Origin: Streptomyces sp. R41
Lineage (GTDB): Bacteria > Actinomycetota > Actinomycetes > Streptomycetales > Streptomycetaceae
Direction of reading: 5' to 3'
NCBI RefSeq assembly: GCF_041053055.1
Contig: NZ_CP163443.1
Span: forward strand, 3,410,001-3,474,000
DNA: 64,000 bases
A model generated the notes under the pieces. It ran no database searches and was not told the origin of the DNA. It was given only the letters and a program-made list of their open reading frames with translations. Each line of letters opens with the position of its first letter. Position 1 is the stretch's first letter. Shown one piece after another: positions 43,077-52,154 of this stretch. The position numbers and the translations under genes were made by a program.

Positions 43077-43325
43077 ATGGCCGCCACTCAGGAAGAGATC
43101 GTCGAAGGTCTCGCCGAGATCGTGAACGAGATCGCCGGGATCCCCACCGAGGACGTCCAGCTGGACAAGTCCTTCACCGACGACCTGGACGTCGACTCGC
43201 TGTCCATGGTCGAGGTCGTCGTCGCCGCCGAAGAGCGCTTCGACGTCAAGATCCCGGACGACGACGTCAAGAACCTCAAGACCGTCGGCGACGCGACGAA
43301 CTACATCCTCAAGCACCAGGCCTGA
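43077..43325 (+). CDS. acpP: Acyl carrier protein of fatty acid synthesis
   Basis: An 82-residue acidic protein with the phosphopantetheine site 'DDLDVDSLSMVE' (Ser41). It carries the growing acyl chain between FabD, FabH and FabF. The order fabH-acpP-fabF is the standard Streptomyces primary-metabolism operon, so this is the fatty acid ACP rather than a polyketide one. GAAGGAGCG ribosome site. Confidence 0.96.
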   Translation: MAATQEEIVEGLAEIVNEIAGIPTEDVQLDKSFTDDLDVDSLSMVEVVVAAEERFDVKIPDDDVKNLKTVGDATNYILKHQA

Positions 43326-43454
43326 TCTTCCGATCACCTGGGCTGAAGGCCCGGTTTCACCCGGGCCGAACGCCCTTGGTTCGCCTGGGCTGTATGCCCC
43401 GCCACCCGGCGGTGGCGCCGCTGAATCCTCGTATCCGTTGGAGAAAGAATTCCC

Positions 43455-44750
43455 GTGAGCCCGACCAATCGCACCGTGGTCGTCACCGGTATCGGCGCAA
43501 CCACACCGCTGGGTGGCGACGCAGCCTCTACCTGGGAGGGCCTGGTCGCCGGACGTTCCGGTGTCCGAGCCCTGGAGCAGGAGTGGGCCGCCGATCAGGC
43601 GGTCCGCATCGCGGCGCAGATCGCCGTGGAGCCGGGCGAGGTCATTCCCCGCCCGCAGGCCCGCCGCCTGGACCGCTCGGCGCAGTTCGCGCTGATCGCG
43701 GCCAAGGAGGCCTGGGCGGACGCCGGTTTCGTCGGCAAGGCGGGCGAGACCGACACATCGGCCGCCGACGAGGCGGGCAGCGTCGACCCCGACCGGCTCG
43801 GCGCGGTCATCGCCTCCGGCATCGGCGGCGTGACGACTCTGCTCGACCAGTACGACGTGCTGAAGGAGAAGGGCGTACGCCGTGTCTCCCCGCACACCGT
43901 GCCGATGCTGATGCCCAACGGCCCGTCCGCCAACGTGGGCCTCCTCGTGGGCGCCCGCGCCGGCGTGCACACCCCGGTCTCCGCCTGTGCTTCGGGCGCC
44001 GAGGCCATCGGCTACGCCATCGAGATGATCCGCACCGGCCGTGCCGACGTCGTCGTCGCCGGTGGTACCGAGGCGGCCATCCACCCGCTGCCCATCGCCG
44101 CGTTCGGCAACATGATGGCGATGTCCAAGAACAACGACGACCCGCAGGGTGCCTCGCGCCCCTACGACGTCGCCCGTGACGGCTTCGTCCTCGGTGAGGG
44201 CGCCGGCGTCCTCGTCCTGGAGTCGGCCGAGCACGCCGCCAAGCGCGGCGCCCGTGTCTACGCGGAAGCGGTCGGCCAGGGCATCTCGGCCGACGCCCAC
44301 GACATCGTGCAGCCTGAGCCCGAGGGCCGCGGCATCTCGCACGCACTGCAGAACCTGCTCGACAACACCGACCTGGACCCGGCCGAGATCGTGCACGTCA
44401 ACGCGCACGCGACCTCGACGCCGGCCGGTGACGTCGCCGAGCTGAAGGCGCTCCGCAAGGTGTTCGGCGACGACGCCGACCACATGGCGGTGTCCGCCAC
44501 CAAGTCGATGACCGGTCACCTCCTCGGTGGCGCAGGCGGCGTGGAGTCGGTCGCGTCCGTGCTCGCGCTGTACCACCGTCTCGCGCCGCCGACCATCAAC
44601 GTCGAGAACCTCGACCCCGAGGCGGAGGCTGCCGCCGACATCGTTCGCGGTGAGGCGCGCAAGCTGCCTGTCGAGGGCCGCATCGCCGCCCTGAACGACT
44701 CGTTCGGGTTCGGCGGGCACAACGTGGTGCTGGCCTTCCGGTCTGTCTGA
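43455..44750 (+). CDS. fabF: 3-oxoacyl-ACP synthase II (FabF)
   Basis: The 431-residue protein has Cys178 in 'VSACASGAEAIGYA', His in 'HVNAHATSTPAGD' and His in 'SMTGHLLGGAGGV', the Cys-His-His triad of elongating ketosynthases. It extends acyl-ACP by two carbons and is the last gene of the fab operon. 'GVTTLLDQYDVLKEKGVRRVSPHTVPMLMPNG' is intact. A strong terminator follows 14 bp after the stop. Confidence 0.96.
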   Translation: MSPTNRTVVVTGIGATTPLGGDAASTWEGLVAGRSGVRALEQEWAADQAVRIAAQIAVEPGEVIPRPQARRLDRSAQFALIAAKEAWADAGFVGKAGETDTSAADEAGSVDPDRLGAVIASGIGGVTTLLDQYDVLKEKGVRRVSPHTVPMLMPNGPSANVGLLVGARAGVHTPVSACASGAEAIGYAIEMIRTGRADVVVAGGTEAAIHPLPIAAFGNMMAMSKNNDDPQGASRPYDVARDGFVLGEGAGVLVLESAEHAAKRGARVYAEAVGQGISADAHDIVQPEPEGRGISHALQNLLDNTDLDPAEIVHVNAHATSTPAGDVAELKALRKVFGDDADHMAVSATKSMTGHLLGGAGGVESVASVLALYHRLAPPTINVENLDPEAEAAADIVRGEARKLPVEGRIAALNDSFGFGGHNVVLAFRSV

Positions 44751-44763
44751 GCATCGCCTGTAC

Positions 44764-44807
44764 GTAACTGAAGGGCCCCCACCGGCTGGTGGGGGCCCTT
44801 CAGTTAC
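44764..44807 (+). terminator. fab operon terminator (bidirectional)
   Basis: A perfect 20-bp stem, GTAACTGAAGGGCCCCCACC and its complement, with a GGCT loop. It lies between convergent fabF and DUF3145 and can serve both. Confidence 0.9.
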
Positions 44808-44822
44808 ATCTACGTCCGGGAC

Positions 44823-45317
44823 TCACACCACCTGGTGGAGCCAGCGGACCGGGGCGCCCTCGCCCGCGTACCTGAAGGGCTCCAACTCGTCGTCCCAGGG
44901 CTTGCCGAGGAGCTTGGCGAGTTCGGCCTCCAGGTCGGTTTCGCCTCGCTGGGAGCGCAGGAGGGCGGCGCGCAGGCGGTCCTCGGGGATCAGGATGTCG
45001 CCGTGGATTCCGGTGACGGCGTGGAAGATGCCGAGCTCGGGGGTGCAGCTATAGCGCTCGCCCTCGGCCGTGGGGCACGGCTCGGCGGTGACCTCGAAGC
45101 GCATCAGATGCCAGCCGCGCAGCGCGGAGGCGAGCTTGGAGGCGGTGCCCACCTCGCCCTTCCAGGAGAACTCGGATCTCCAGGTGCCCGGTGACGCGGG
45201 CTGCCGGATCCAGTCGAGGTTCACGCGCGTGCCGAGCACCCCCGCGACCGCCCACTCGACGTGCGGGCACAGCGCGCGGGGCGCGGAGTGCACGTAGAGA
45301 ACTCCACGTGTCGTCAC
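44823..45317 (-). CDS. DUF3145 protein
   Basis: A 164-residue soluble protein starting 'TTRGVLYVHSAPRALCPHVEWAVAGVLG', with 'WRSEFSWKGEVGTASKLASALRGWHLMRFEVT' and 'GEGAPVRWLHQVV' at the end. This pattern is DUF3145, an actinobacterium-specific family of unknown function found next to the fab operon. Convergent with fabF. ATG with upstream GGAGGC. Confidence 0.9.
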   Translation of the reverse strand: MTTRGVLYVHSAPRALCPHVEWAVAGVLGTRVNLDWIRQPASPGTWRSEFSWKGEVGTASKLASALRGWHLMRFEVTAEPCPTAEGERYSCTPELGIFHAVTGIHGDILIPEDRLRAALLRSQRGETDLEAELAKLLGKPWDDELEPFRYAGEGAPVRWLHQVV

Positions 45318-45537
45318 TGGGGCCTCCGGACAGAGCGAGACATCTTGTAACTTAGCGGAACGGCAGTGGCAGGGCGGCCACGGGGCGAGGCTACCGTGCG
45401 GCGGCGCAAGGAGTGTGACGTACCGTCGGTCCCGACGCCTGGAAACACCGAGGTTTCACCCAACGGGACGCGCGTGCTGACCGACCGTGTCCAAGGGGTG
45501 GTGATCGACCCTGCACAACGAACGAGGGGACCAGGGG

Positions 45538-46440
45538 ATGCGGAACCGCAGCCACCGTTCACGGGCCGTCCTCGCCGTCGCGGCGGCGGCTCTGCTGGGT
45601 GTCGCCGGGTGCGACGCCTTCGGTGGCAACTCCCCGGCGCCAAGAGGTACGACCGCGAAGGCTCTGCCGTCCCCGAAGCCCACGCCCACCTGGGACCGCA
45701 GCCCGGGATCGGTGGCCGCGGTCGGCGATTCCATCACCCGCGGCTTCGACGCGTGCACCATCTTGTCGGACTGCCCCGAGGCGTCCTGGGCGACGGGCAG
45801 CGACGCGCAGGTCCGGAGTCTCGCCGTACGGCTGCTCGGCACGGCCGGGGCCGCCGAGCACAGTTGGAACTACGCGGTGACCGGTGCACGGATGGCGGAC
45901 CTGCCCGGCCAGATGGCGCAGGCGGCGACCAGGAAGCCGGAGCTGGTCACGGTGATGGCGGGCGCCAATGACGCCTGCCGCTCCTCCGCCTCGGCGATGA
46001 CCTCCGTCGCCGACTTCCGCGCCGAGTTCGAGGACGCGATGCGGACGCTGCGCGGCGCCCTGCCCAAGACGCAGGTGTATGTGTCGAGCGTGCCGGATCT
46101 GAAGCGGCTGTGGTCCCAGGGCCGCGTCAACCCGCTGGGCAAGCAGGTGTGGAAGCTGGGCATCTGCCCCTCGATGCTGGGCGACGCGGACGTCCTGGAC
46201 TCGGCGGCGACCCTGCGGCGCGCCAAGGTGCAGGACCGGGTGGAGGCGTACAACGAAGTCCTTCGGGAGGTGTGCGCCAAGGACAGGCGCTGCCGCTTCG
46301 ACGGGGGCGCGGTCTTCGAGTACCGCTTCGGCACGGACCAGTTGAGCCACTGGGACTGGTTCCACCCGAGCAAGGACGGCCAGGCCAGGCTGGCGGAGAT
46401 CGCGTACCGGACGGTGACGGCGAAGAACCCGGTGGCTTGA
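45538..46440 (+). CDS. SGNH/GDSL-family lipoprotein hydrolase
   Basis: The 300-residue protein has a signal sequence ending 'LLGVAGCDAF' with a lipobox Cys at 25. The SGNH blocks are 'VAAVGDSITRGFD' (Ser), 'NYAVTGARM' (Gly), 'VTVMAGANDAC' (Asn) and 'HWDWFHPSKDGQ' (Asp-x-x-His). Expected to be a surface-anchored esterase or lipase. A short Pro/Thr-rich linker follows the Cys. Frame and codon bias clear; ATG start at 45538. Confidence 0.88.
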   Translation: MRNRSHRSRAVLAVAAAALLGVAGCDAFGGNSPAPRGTTAKALPSPKPTPTWDRSPGSVAAVGDSITRGFDACTILSDCPEASWATGSDAQVRSLAVRLLGTAGAAEHSWNYAVTGARMADLPGQMAQAATRKPELVTVMAGANDACRSSASAMTSVADFRAEFEDAMRTLRGALPKTQVYVSSVPDLKRLWSQGRVNPLGKQVWKLGICPSMLGDADVLDSAATLRRAKVQDRVEAYNEVLREVCAKDRRCRFDGGAVFEYRFGTDQLSHWDWFHPSKDGQARLAEIAYRTVTAKNPVA

Positions 46441-46477
46441 CCGCCCCCGCACGGATCATTGGCCTAGGCTTTCGATC

Positions 46478-47455
46478 ATGCGCAGCGAACTCTTCGGCAC
46501 CCTTCCCGACGGCACTCCGGTCCACCGCTGGACGCTGGAGCGGTCCGGCGTGCGGGTGCGGGTCCTGACGTACGGCGGGATCGTGCAGTCGGCCGAGGTT
46601 CCCGACCGGGACGGGCGGGCCGTGGACGTGGTGCTGGGGTTCGCGGACCTGGCGGGCTACCTCGCCCATCCGGAGCCGTACTTCGGGGCGCTGGTCGGGC
46701 GGTACGCGAACCGGATCGCGGGCGGCCGCTTCCCGCTCGACGGTCTGACCTACCACCTCGCCCAGAACGACGGACCCAACTCCCTGCACGGCGGCGAGCT
46801 CGGCTTCAACAAGCGCGTGTGGGACGCCGAGCCGGTCGGGCACGGCGTGCGGCTCACCCGGGTCAGCCCGCACGGCGAGGAGGGCTTCCCGGGCCGCCTG
46901 GAGGTCTCGGCGACGTACAGCCTGGGCGAGGACGGCACGCTGCGGATCGCGTACGAGGCGGTCACCGACGCGCCGACCGTGGTGAACCTGACGAACCACA
47001 CCTACTGGAATCTGAGCGGAGGGGGAAGCGCGGGTGAGCACGAACTCCGTATCGCCGCCTCGCGGTTGACGCCGGTGGACGCCGACCTCATCCCGACCGG
47101 GGAGCTCGCCCCCGTCGAGGGCACCCGCTTCGACTTCCGGCAGGCGCGGAAGGTCGGCACCGGGTACGACAACAACTTCGTGCTCGACAAGGGTGTCACG
47201 GCGACGGCCGCCGAGGTCGCGGAACTGTACGACCCGGCCTCCGGGCGCGTGCTGACCGTGGCGACCACCGAACCGGGGCTGCAGCTCTACACCGCGGACC
47301 ACTTGAGCGACCCGTTCACGCCCGGCGACGGCGTCGCGCTGGAGACGCAGCACTTCCCCGACTCCCCGCACCGGCCGGAGTTCCCGAGCACGGAGCTGCG
47401 GCCGGGCGGGGTGTACAGGTCGCAGACGGTGTACGGATTCGCCGTGCGCGCCTGA
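46478..47455 (+). CDS. galM: Aldose 1-epimerase (mutarotase)
   Basis: The 325-residue protein has 'GRYANRIAGGRFPLDGLTYHLAQNDGPNSLHGGELGFNKRVWDAE', with the substrate His of 'NSLHGG'. 'NLTNHTYWNLSG' carries the second His, and 'GTGYDNNFVLD' and 'GLQLYTADHL' follow. It interconverts alpha and beta anomers of galactose or glucose. The catalytic Glu is in the C-terminal 'VALETQHFPDSP'. It follows the GDSL gene by 37 bp. Confidence 0.93.
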   Translation: MRSELFGTLPDGTPVHRWTLERSGVRVRVLTYGGIVQSAEVPDRDGRAVDVVLGFADLAGYLAHPEPYFGALVGRYANRIAGGRFPLDGLTYHLAQNDGPNSLHGGELGFNKRVWDAEPVGHGVRLTRVSPHGEEGFPGRLEVSATYSLGEDGTLRIAYEAVTDAPTVVNLTNHTYWNLSGGGSAGEHELRIAASRLTPVDADLIPTGELAPVEGTRFDFRQARKVGTGYDNNFVLDKGVTATAAEVAELYDPASGRVLTVATTEPGLQLYTADHLSDPFTPGDGVALETQHFPDSPHRPEFPSTELRPGGVYRSQTVYGFAVRA

Positions 47456-47489
47456 GCGACCCCAGGGAGCCGCTCAGACGGTCTCGCCG

Positions 47490-48488
47490 CTAAGAGCTCT
47501 CGCCGCGCATCCTCTTGGTCGCCTTGCCGAGGATCGACATGGCGCCCAGGCAGATCGCGGTGACGGTGCCGCCGACGGCGATGGGAAGCGGGTCGAAGCC
47601 CTTGATCCCGTTGAAGAGGATCAGCGCGCCCAGCGCCATGATGATCGAGTACAGGCTCTGGCCGACCCTGGCACCGGCCGGGACGACCTGGAGCAGCTGC
47701 GGGATGGTCGTCGCGGCGGCGATCCCCATGCCGAGCGGGATGAACGCGGCGAGCATCAGCCCGCCGAAGCCGAACGAGTTCCCGTACGCGCCCCAGTCGG
47801 CGCCCTTGACGAGCAGATAGCCGGCGGCGCTCAGGGACAGCAGGACCAGGACCCCGTTGACGTACGCGGCCTGTGTGGCCGCCTTGCGGGCGCTCGGCAG
47901 GTGCGCGGCCGGGGAGCGCCAGGCGTCCGGGGTGAGCCGGCGCAGCTGCTCCTTGAGGCCTCGCGCCTTCATCAGGGCGAGGACGCCGACGACCAGGCCG
48001 ACGAGGCCGAGCGCGGTGCCGGCGAAGCCGATCGGCTTCTCGGTGATGCCGTAGTGGGCGCCGCCGAAGGTCAGCGGGATGCCCAGGACGAAGCCGAACG
48101 CGTACACCTTGCTGGTCTGCTGGATCTTCAGCACCAGCTCGCGCTGGCCCGCGCTCAGGCTCGGGTCCAGCCTCATCCGGGCGTCGCCCAGGTTCTGTTG
48201 AGGGGCCATGGGCTGCTGCGGCTGCGGCGGGTAGGGCTGGTACGGCTGTTGGGGGTAGCCCTGCTGCGGCGGATACGGCTGCTGCGGAGAGCCTTGCTGG
48301 GGCGGATACGGCTGCTGCGGGTACCCCTGCTGCGGAGCGTATGGCTGCTGCGGCGGGTACGGCTGCTGCGGAGAGCCTTGCTGGGGCGGATACGGCTGCT
48401 GCGGCGCGTATGGCTGCTGCGGTGGGTACGGCTGCTGTGGGTACCCCTGTTGAGGCGGATACGGACCTTGCTGCTGACCTGGGTACAT
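47490..48488 (-). CDS. Membrane protein with Pro/Gln/Tyr-rich N-terminal repeats
   Basis: Residues 1-95 are made of '[16 protein letters not shown]'-type blocks, encoded by a tandem DNA repeat at about 48220-48480. Residues 110-332 have about five hydrophobic helices with '[26 protein letters not shown]' and '[21 protein letters not shown]'. No named family was recognised for the membrane part. The tail is probably a disordered cytoplasmic segment. The DNA repeat makes the length prone to change. Confidence 0.75.
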   Translation of the reverse strand: MYPGQQQGPYPPQQGYPQQPYPPQQPYAPQQPYPPQQGSPQQPYPPQQPYAPQQGYPQQPYPPQQGSPQQPYPPQQGYPQQPYQPYPPQPQQPMAPQQNLGDARMRLDPSLSAGQRELVLKIQQTSKVYAFGFVLGIPLTFGGAHYGITEKPIGFAGTALGLVGLVVGVLALMKARGLKEQLRRLTPDAWRSPAAHLPSARKAATQAAYVNGVLVLLSLSAAGYLLVKGADWGAYGNSFGFGGLMLAAFIPLGMGIAAATTIPQLLQVVPAGARVGQSLYSIIMALGALILFNGIKGFDPLPIAVGGTVTAICLGAMSILGKATKRMRGESS

Positions 48489-48540
48489 GCGCTTCTCCCC
48501 CGAACCGGCGTGTGTCGGCCCGCGAGTCTGCCACAGGTGG

Positions 48541-48595
48541 CCGAGCAGCGACGAGCCCCGGCCCGGAGGTCAGGTTCCGGACCGGGGCTGCTCGG
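48541..48595 (-). terminator. GH3 gene terminator
   Basis: AGCCCCGGCCCGGA pairs with TCCGGACCGGGGCT (one mismatch), extended by CCGAGCAGC/GCTGCTCGG arms, 19 bp past the stop of the glycosidase. Confidence 0.65.
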
Positions 48596-48613
48596 TGGGG
48601 AGCTTGTCCCGGA

Positions 48614-51106
48614 TCAGACGTTAATCGCGGCCGCGACCCGGCGGTCGATGATCGAGCGCCCCGCCTGAACCTCGTACGAACCCTTCACAAACGCCCACGC
48701 GTCGGCGTTCTCGTCCCAGATCTCGAAGGCGCGGCGCGGGAGTTCCACGACGGCCTCGGCACTCTCGCCCGGACCGGCCTCGACGCCCGCGAAGCCGGCG
48801 AGCCATCGGGCGGGCCGCTCGGCGTCGGCCTCCACCGGGGCCAGGTAGACCTGGACGACCTCGCGCCCGGCGCGCTCACCGGAATTGCGCACGCGGATCG
48901 TGGCGGTCGTACCGCTGATCTCGAGCGACTCGTACGTCCAGTCGGTGTAGCCGAGGCCGTGCCCGAAGGGGTACGAGGGGGTCTTCCCTTCCTTCTCCCA
49001 GGCGCGGTAGCCGATGAACACGCCCTCGGTGTACGGGAGTTCGCCGTCGGCCGGGACCACCTGGGTGACCGGGGCGTCCGCGAAGGAGCCCCAGGTGCTG
49101 GGCAGCCGACCGCCCGGCTCGTGCGCGCCGGTGAGGACGTCGGCGAGCGCGGCGCCGCCCTCCTGGCCGGGGAACCAGCTCAGCAGTACGGCGGCGACCT
49201 CGTCGCGCCACGGCAGTTCCACCGGGGAGCCGGAGTTGACGACCACGACGGTGTTCGGGTTGGCGGCGGCGACGGCGCGGACCAACTCGTCCTGGCGGCC
49301 CGGGAGTCGGAGGTCCTTGCGGTCGAAGCCCTCGGACTCGACGCGGTCGGTGGTGGCGACCACGACGACCGCGGTGTCGGCGGCGCGGGCGGTCTCGACG
49401 GCCTCGGCGATCAGCTCGTCCTCGTCGCGCTGCGGCTCCTGGTGGGCGAGCGCGAAGCCGACGACCTTCATCGGGATGCCCTCGGGGAGGGTGACCACGT
49501 GGGTGAGGGAGACCTCGACCGCCTCGCCCGCGGTCAGTTCGGCCTGGGCGCGGGGCACCGGGGCGAGGAAGAACGCCTCGAAGGGGTCGTCCTTGTCGGT
49601 GCGCTGGGCGTCGTCGAAGTACGTCGTGCCGTCGACGGTGAGGGTGAAGGCGCCCAGGCCCTTGATGCCGAAGGTGTGCGGGCCGCTGTCGCGCGGGGTG
49701 AAGGTGCCGGTCAGCTCGACGGTGTGGAGAGTGTCGTGGGTGACGCCCTCGGGGAGGTCGTCACCCATCCACTGGATCTGGCCGCCCGACGCGGAGCCGC
49801 TGCCGATGATCTCGCCGTTCGCGTCGCGGCAGACGGCGCGCAGCTCGAACCCCTTGTCGGCGACGGCGAGTTCCTCGGTCGGGTCGGCGCCGACGGCGTA
49901 CGCCAGGCTGCCCTCGGGGAGGGCTGCGGTGAGGCCGTCGAGGGGCGAGACGATCCGGGAGGGGAAGACGGTGGCGGAGCCGCCGCCGAGGACGCGGGCG
50001 TCGCGGGCGGCGGCACCGATGAGGGCCACGCTTCCCGGCTTGAGGGGCAGCGCGCTGTTCTCGTTCCGCACGAGGACGAAGGCGCGGCGGGCGATCTCGC
50101 GGGCCAGTGCCTCGCCGTCGATGGGGGCGGGAGGCTCGGTCACGACCGGCTCGGCGCCCTGAAGGATGCCGACGCGGGCGGCGAGCCGGAGCACGTTGCG
50201 GACGGCCTCGTCGACCTTGGCCTCCTCGACCTCGCCGGCGCGCACGGCGGCGGCGAGCGGTGCGCCGTACACGGTCCGCGGGCCGGGCATGGCGACGTCG
50301 AGGCCGCCCTCGATGTCGGCGGTGGTCGAGCGGGCGGCCATCCAGTCGGAGACGTTGAAGCCGTCGAAGCCCCATTCGCCGCGCAGGATCTCGTTCACGA
50401 GGTGGCGGTGCTCGGTCATCGTCGTGCCGTTGACCGAGTTGTAGGCGGTCATGATGCCCCAGGGGTGGGCGTTCTCGACGATGGCCTCGAAAGGGGCCAG
50501 GTAGAGCTCGCGCAGGGCGCGTTCGCAGACCACGTTGTTCACCGTGAAGCGGTCGGTCTCGGCGTCGTTGGCGACGAAGTGCTTGACGGTGGTGCCGACG
50601 CCGCCGGACTGCACGCCCTGCACGTAACCGCTGCCGATCCGGCCGGTCAGATACGGGTCCTCGCTGTAGGCCTCGAAGTGGCGGCCGCCGAGCGGGGAGC
50701 GGTGCAGGTTGACGGTGGGCGCGAGCAGGACGTGGACCTTCTTGCGCCGGGCCTCCTGGGCGAGCAGGGCACCGGCGCGGCGGGCGAGGGCCGGGTCCCA
50801 GGTGGCGGCGAGCGCGGTCGGGGACGGGAGTGCGATGGACGGGTCGTCGGCGGTCCAGTGGACGCCGCGGACGCCGATCGGACCGTCGGACATGACCAGG
50901 GACTTCAGCCCGATCTCGGGGAGCGCGGGCAGCGACCACATGTCCTGGCCGGCCAGCAGCCTCGCCTTCGCGTCCAGGTCGAGCTTGCCGAGGGCCGCGT
51001 CGACGACCGCCTCGCGGGCCCGATCGGCCGCGTTCTCGGCCTTGATCCCCGCGTTCTCCGCGTTCTCGGCCTTGGTTCCCGCGTTCTCCGCTGTTTCCGC
51101 CACCAC
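48614..51106 (-). CDS. GH3 beta-glucosidase-type glycoside hydrolase with PA14 insert
   Basis: The 830-residue protein has 'KSLVMSDGPIGVRG' near 70, 'GTTVKHFVANDAE' near 171, and the nucleophile Asp254 in 'WGFDGFNVSDWMAARST'. A PA14 domain ('LTGTFTPRDSGPHTFGIKG') lies in the middle, and a fibronectin-like C-terminal part follows 'GHGLGYTDWTYESLEIS'. It hydrolyses beta-linked oligosaccharides. No signal peptide. Residues 5-27 repeat 'AENAGTKAENAENAGIKAEN'. AGGAGG precedes the GTG start. Divergent from a TetR gene that probably controls it. Confidence 0.9.
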   Translation of the reverse strand: MVAETAENAGTKAENAENAGIKAENAADRAREAVVDAALGKLDLDAKARLLAGQDMWSLPALPEIGLKSLVMSDGPIGVRGVHWTADDPSIALPSPTALAATWDPALARRAGALLAQEARRKKVHVLLAPTVNLHRSPLGGRHFEAYSEDPYLTGRIGSGYVQGVQSGGVGTTVKHFVANDAETDRFTVNNVVCERALRELYLAPFEAIVENAHPWGIMTAYNSVNGTTMTEHRHLVNEILRGEWGFDGFNVSDWMAARSTTADIEGGLDVAMPGPRTVYGAPLAAAVRAGEVEEAKVDEAVRNVLRLAARVGILQGAEPVVTEPPAPIDGEALAREIARRAFVLVRNENSALPLKPGSVALIGAAARDARVLGGGSATVFPSRIVSPLDGLTAALPEGSLAYAVGADPTEELAVADKGFELRAVCRDANGEIIGSGSASGGQIQWMGDDLPEGVTHDTLHTVELTGTFTPRDSGPHTFGIKGLGAFTLTVDGTTYFDDAQRTDKDDPFEAFFLAPVPRAQAELTAGEAVEVSLTHVVTLPEGIPMKVVGFALAHQEPQRDEDELIAEAVETARAADTAVVVVATTDRVESEGFDRKDLRLPGRQDELVRAVAAANPNTVVVVNSGSPVELPWRDEVAAVLLSWFPGQEGGAALADVLTGAHEPGGRLPSTWGSFADAPVTQVVPADGELPYTEGVFIGYRAWEKEGKTPSYPFGHGLGYTDWTYESLEISGTTATIRVRNSGERAGREVVQVYLAPVEADAERPARWLAGFAGVEAGPGESAEAVVELPRRAFEIWDENADAWAFVKGSYEVQAGRSIIDRRVAAAINV

Positions 51107-51225
51107 GGCACCTCCTCGTTGAAGCCCTTGGACGTCTCCTCATCCTGCACCCGCTACCTGTAGAGCGGTAGGTTTCGTTACCTTGCCGTTATAGCCAGGG
51201 TGATCGGATGCCGTACGGTGACGCC

Positions 51226-51783
51226 ATGAGCACCAGGGCCAGAAGCGAGGAGCGGCGCGCGGAGATCGTCCGGGCGGCCCTGGAGGTGATCGCCGAGCGT
51301 GGCTACCGGGGCGCGAGCCTGGCCGCGGTCGCGGAGCGCGTGGGCCTCACCCAGCAGGGGCTGCTGCACTACTTCCCCACGAAGGACGCCCTGCTCGTCG
51401 CCGTCCTCGAGGAGCGCGACCAGTGGGACGCCGTGCCGGACACCCAGTGGCGGGTCGATCTGCTGGCCTCACTGGTCGAGTACAACGCCATGCGGCCCGG
51501 GATCATCCAGACCTTCTCGGCGCTGCTCGGCGAGAGCGTCACGGAGGGGCATCCGGCGCGCGAGTACTTCACCGAGCGGTACGCCAGGGTGCGCGCGAGC
51601 ATGGCGGCGGTGCTGCGCGCCGAGTACGGGGAGCGGCTTCCGAACGGGCTCACGCCGGAGCGCACCGCGCCCCTGCTCGTCGCGGTGATGGACGGCCTTC
51701 AGTACCAGTGGCTGCTGGATCCGGAGTCGGTGGACATGCCCGGCGCGTTCCGGGACTTCCTGGCACTGCTGGGCGAGACCTGA
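51226..51783 (+). CDS. TetR-family regulator (BetI-like)
   Basis: ATG 51226 gives 185 residues. 'ALEVIAERGYRGASLAAVAERVGLTQQGLLHYFPTKDALLVAVLEERD' is the DNA-binding domain. The C-terminal part ('RTAPLLVAVMDGLQYQWLLDPE') resembles TetR_C_6, seen in regulators of sugar or glycosidase genes. Divergent from the GH3 gene; the 119-bp gap has 'GGTAGGTTTCGTTACC', an imperfect palindrome that could be the operator. Confidence 0.88.
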   Translation: MSTRARSEERRAEIVRAALEVIAERGYRGASLAAVAERVGLTQQGLLHYFPTKDALLVAVLEERDQWDAVPDTQWRVDLLASLVEYNAMRPGIIQTFSALLGESVTEGHPAREYFTERYARVRASMAAVLRAEYGERLPNGLTPERTAPLLVAVMDGLQYQWLLDPESVDMPGAFRDFLALLGET

Positions 51784-51799
51784 GCCTCGATTCGCCCTC

Positions 51800-52129
51800 T
51801 CACTGCCGCCAGATGACGGCCAGCGTCTTGCTCGCCGCGCAGACGGCGGCGAAGACCATCGCCCAGGCGTAGGCCCCGGCGAGCACCAGGGCGAGCACGC
51901 CGGACCCGAACCAGAGCAGTTCGAAGCCGACACGGACCGCGCCGCGCGTCTTGTACGTCGCCTTCTGCGAGCCGAACAGCGCCCACAGCGCGATCAGTAC
52001 GGCCGGTGCGCCGAGGCCGAGGAGCCAGGCCCACGGCGTGCCCACATCGCTGGTGAATCCCCAGTACCCGACGGCCGCGAGGGCGCCGAGTTCGATGAGG
52101 AAGAGCACGCCCAGGTTCGTTGCCTTCAT
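51800..52129 (-). CDS. DUF2568 (YrdB-like) membrane protein
   Basis: ATG 52129 gives 109 residues with four hydrophobic helices: 'LGVLFLIELGALAAVGYWGF', 'PWAWLLGLGAPAVLIALWALFG', 'FELLWFGSGVLALVLAG' and 'AWAMVFAAVCAASKTLAVIW'. This matches DUF2568. Function unknown. It ends close to the TetR gene, convergent with it. Confidence 0.8.
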   Translation of the reverse strand: MKATNLGVLFLIELGALAAVGYWGFTSDVGTPWAWLLGLGAPAVLIALWALFGSQKATYKTRGAVRVGFELLWFGSGVLALVLAGAYAWAMVFAAVCAASKTLAVIWRQ

Positions 52130-52154
52130 ACGCGGCAGTATCACCCGGAAGGGA

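Noticed and set aside
41934..44720. 928-residue frame opposite fabH-acpP-fabF
   Set aside because: It spans several real genes and their spacers, which no true gene would do; artefact of third-position GC.
48341..51163. 940-residue plus-strand frame opposite the GH3 gene
   Set aside because: Antisense artefact; the GH3 nucleophile and PA14 motifs are clear on the other strand.
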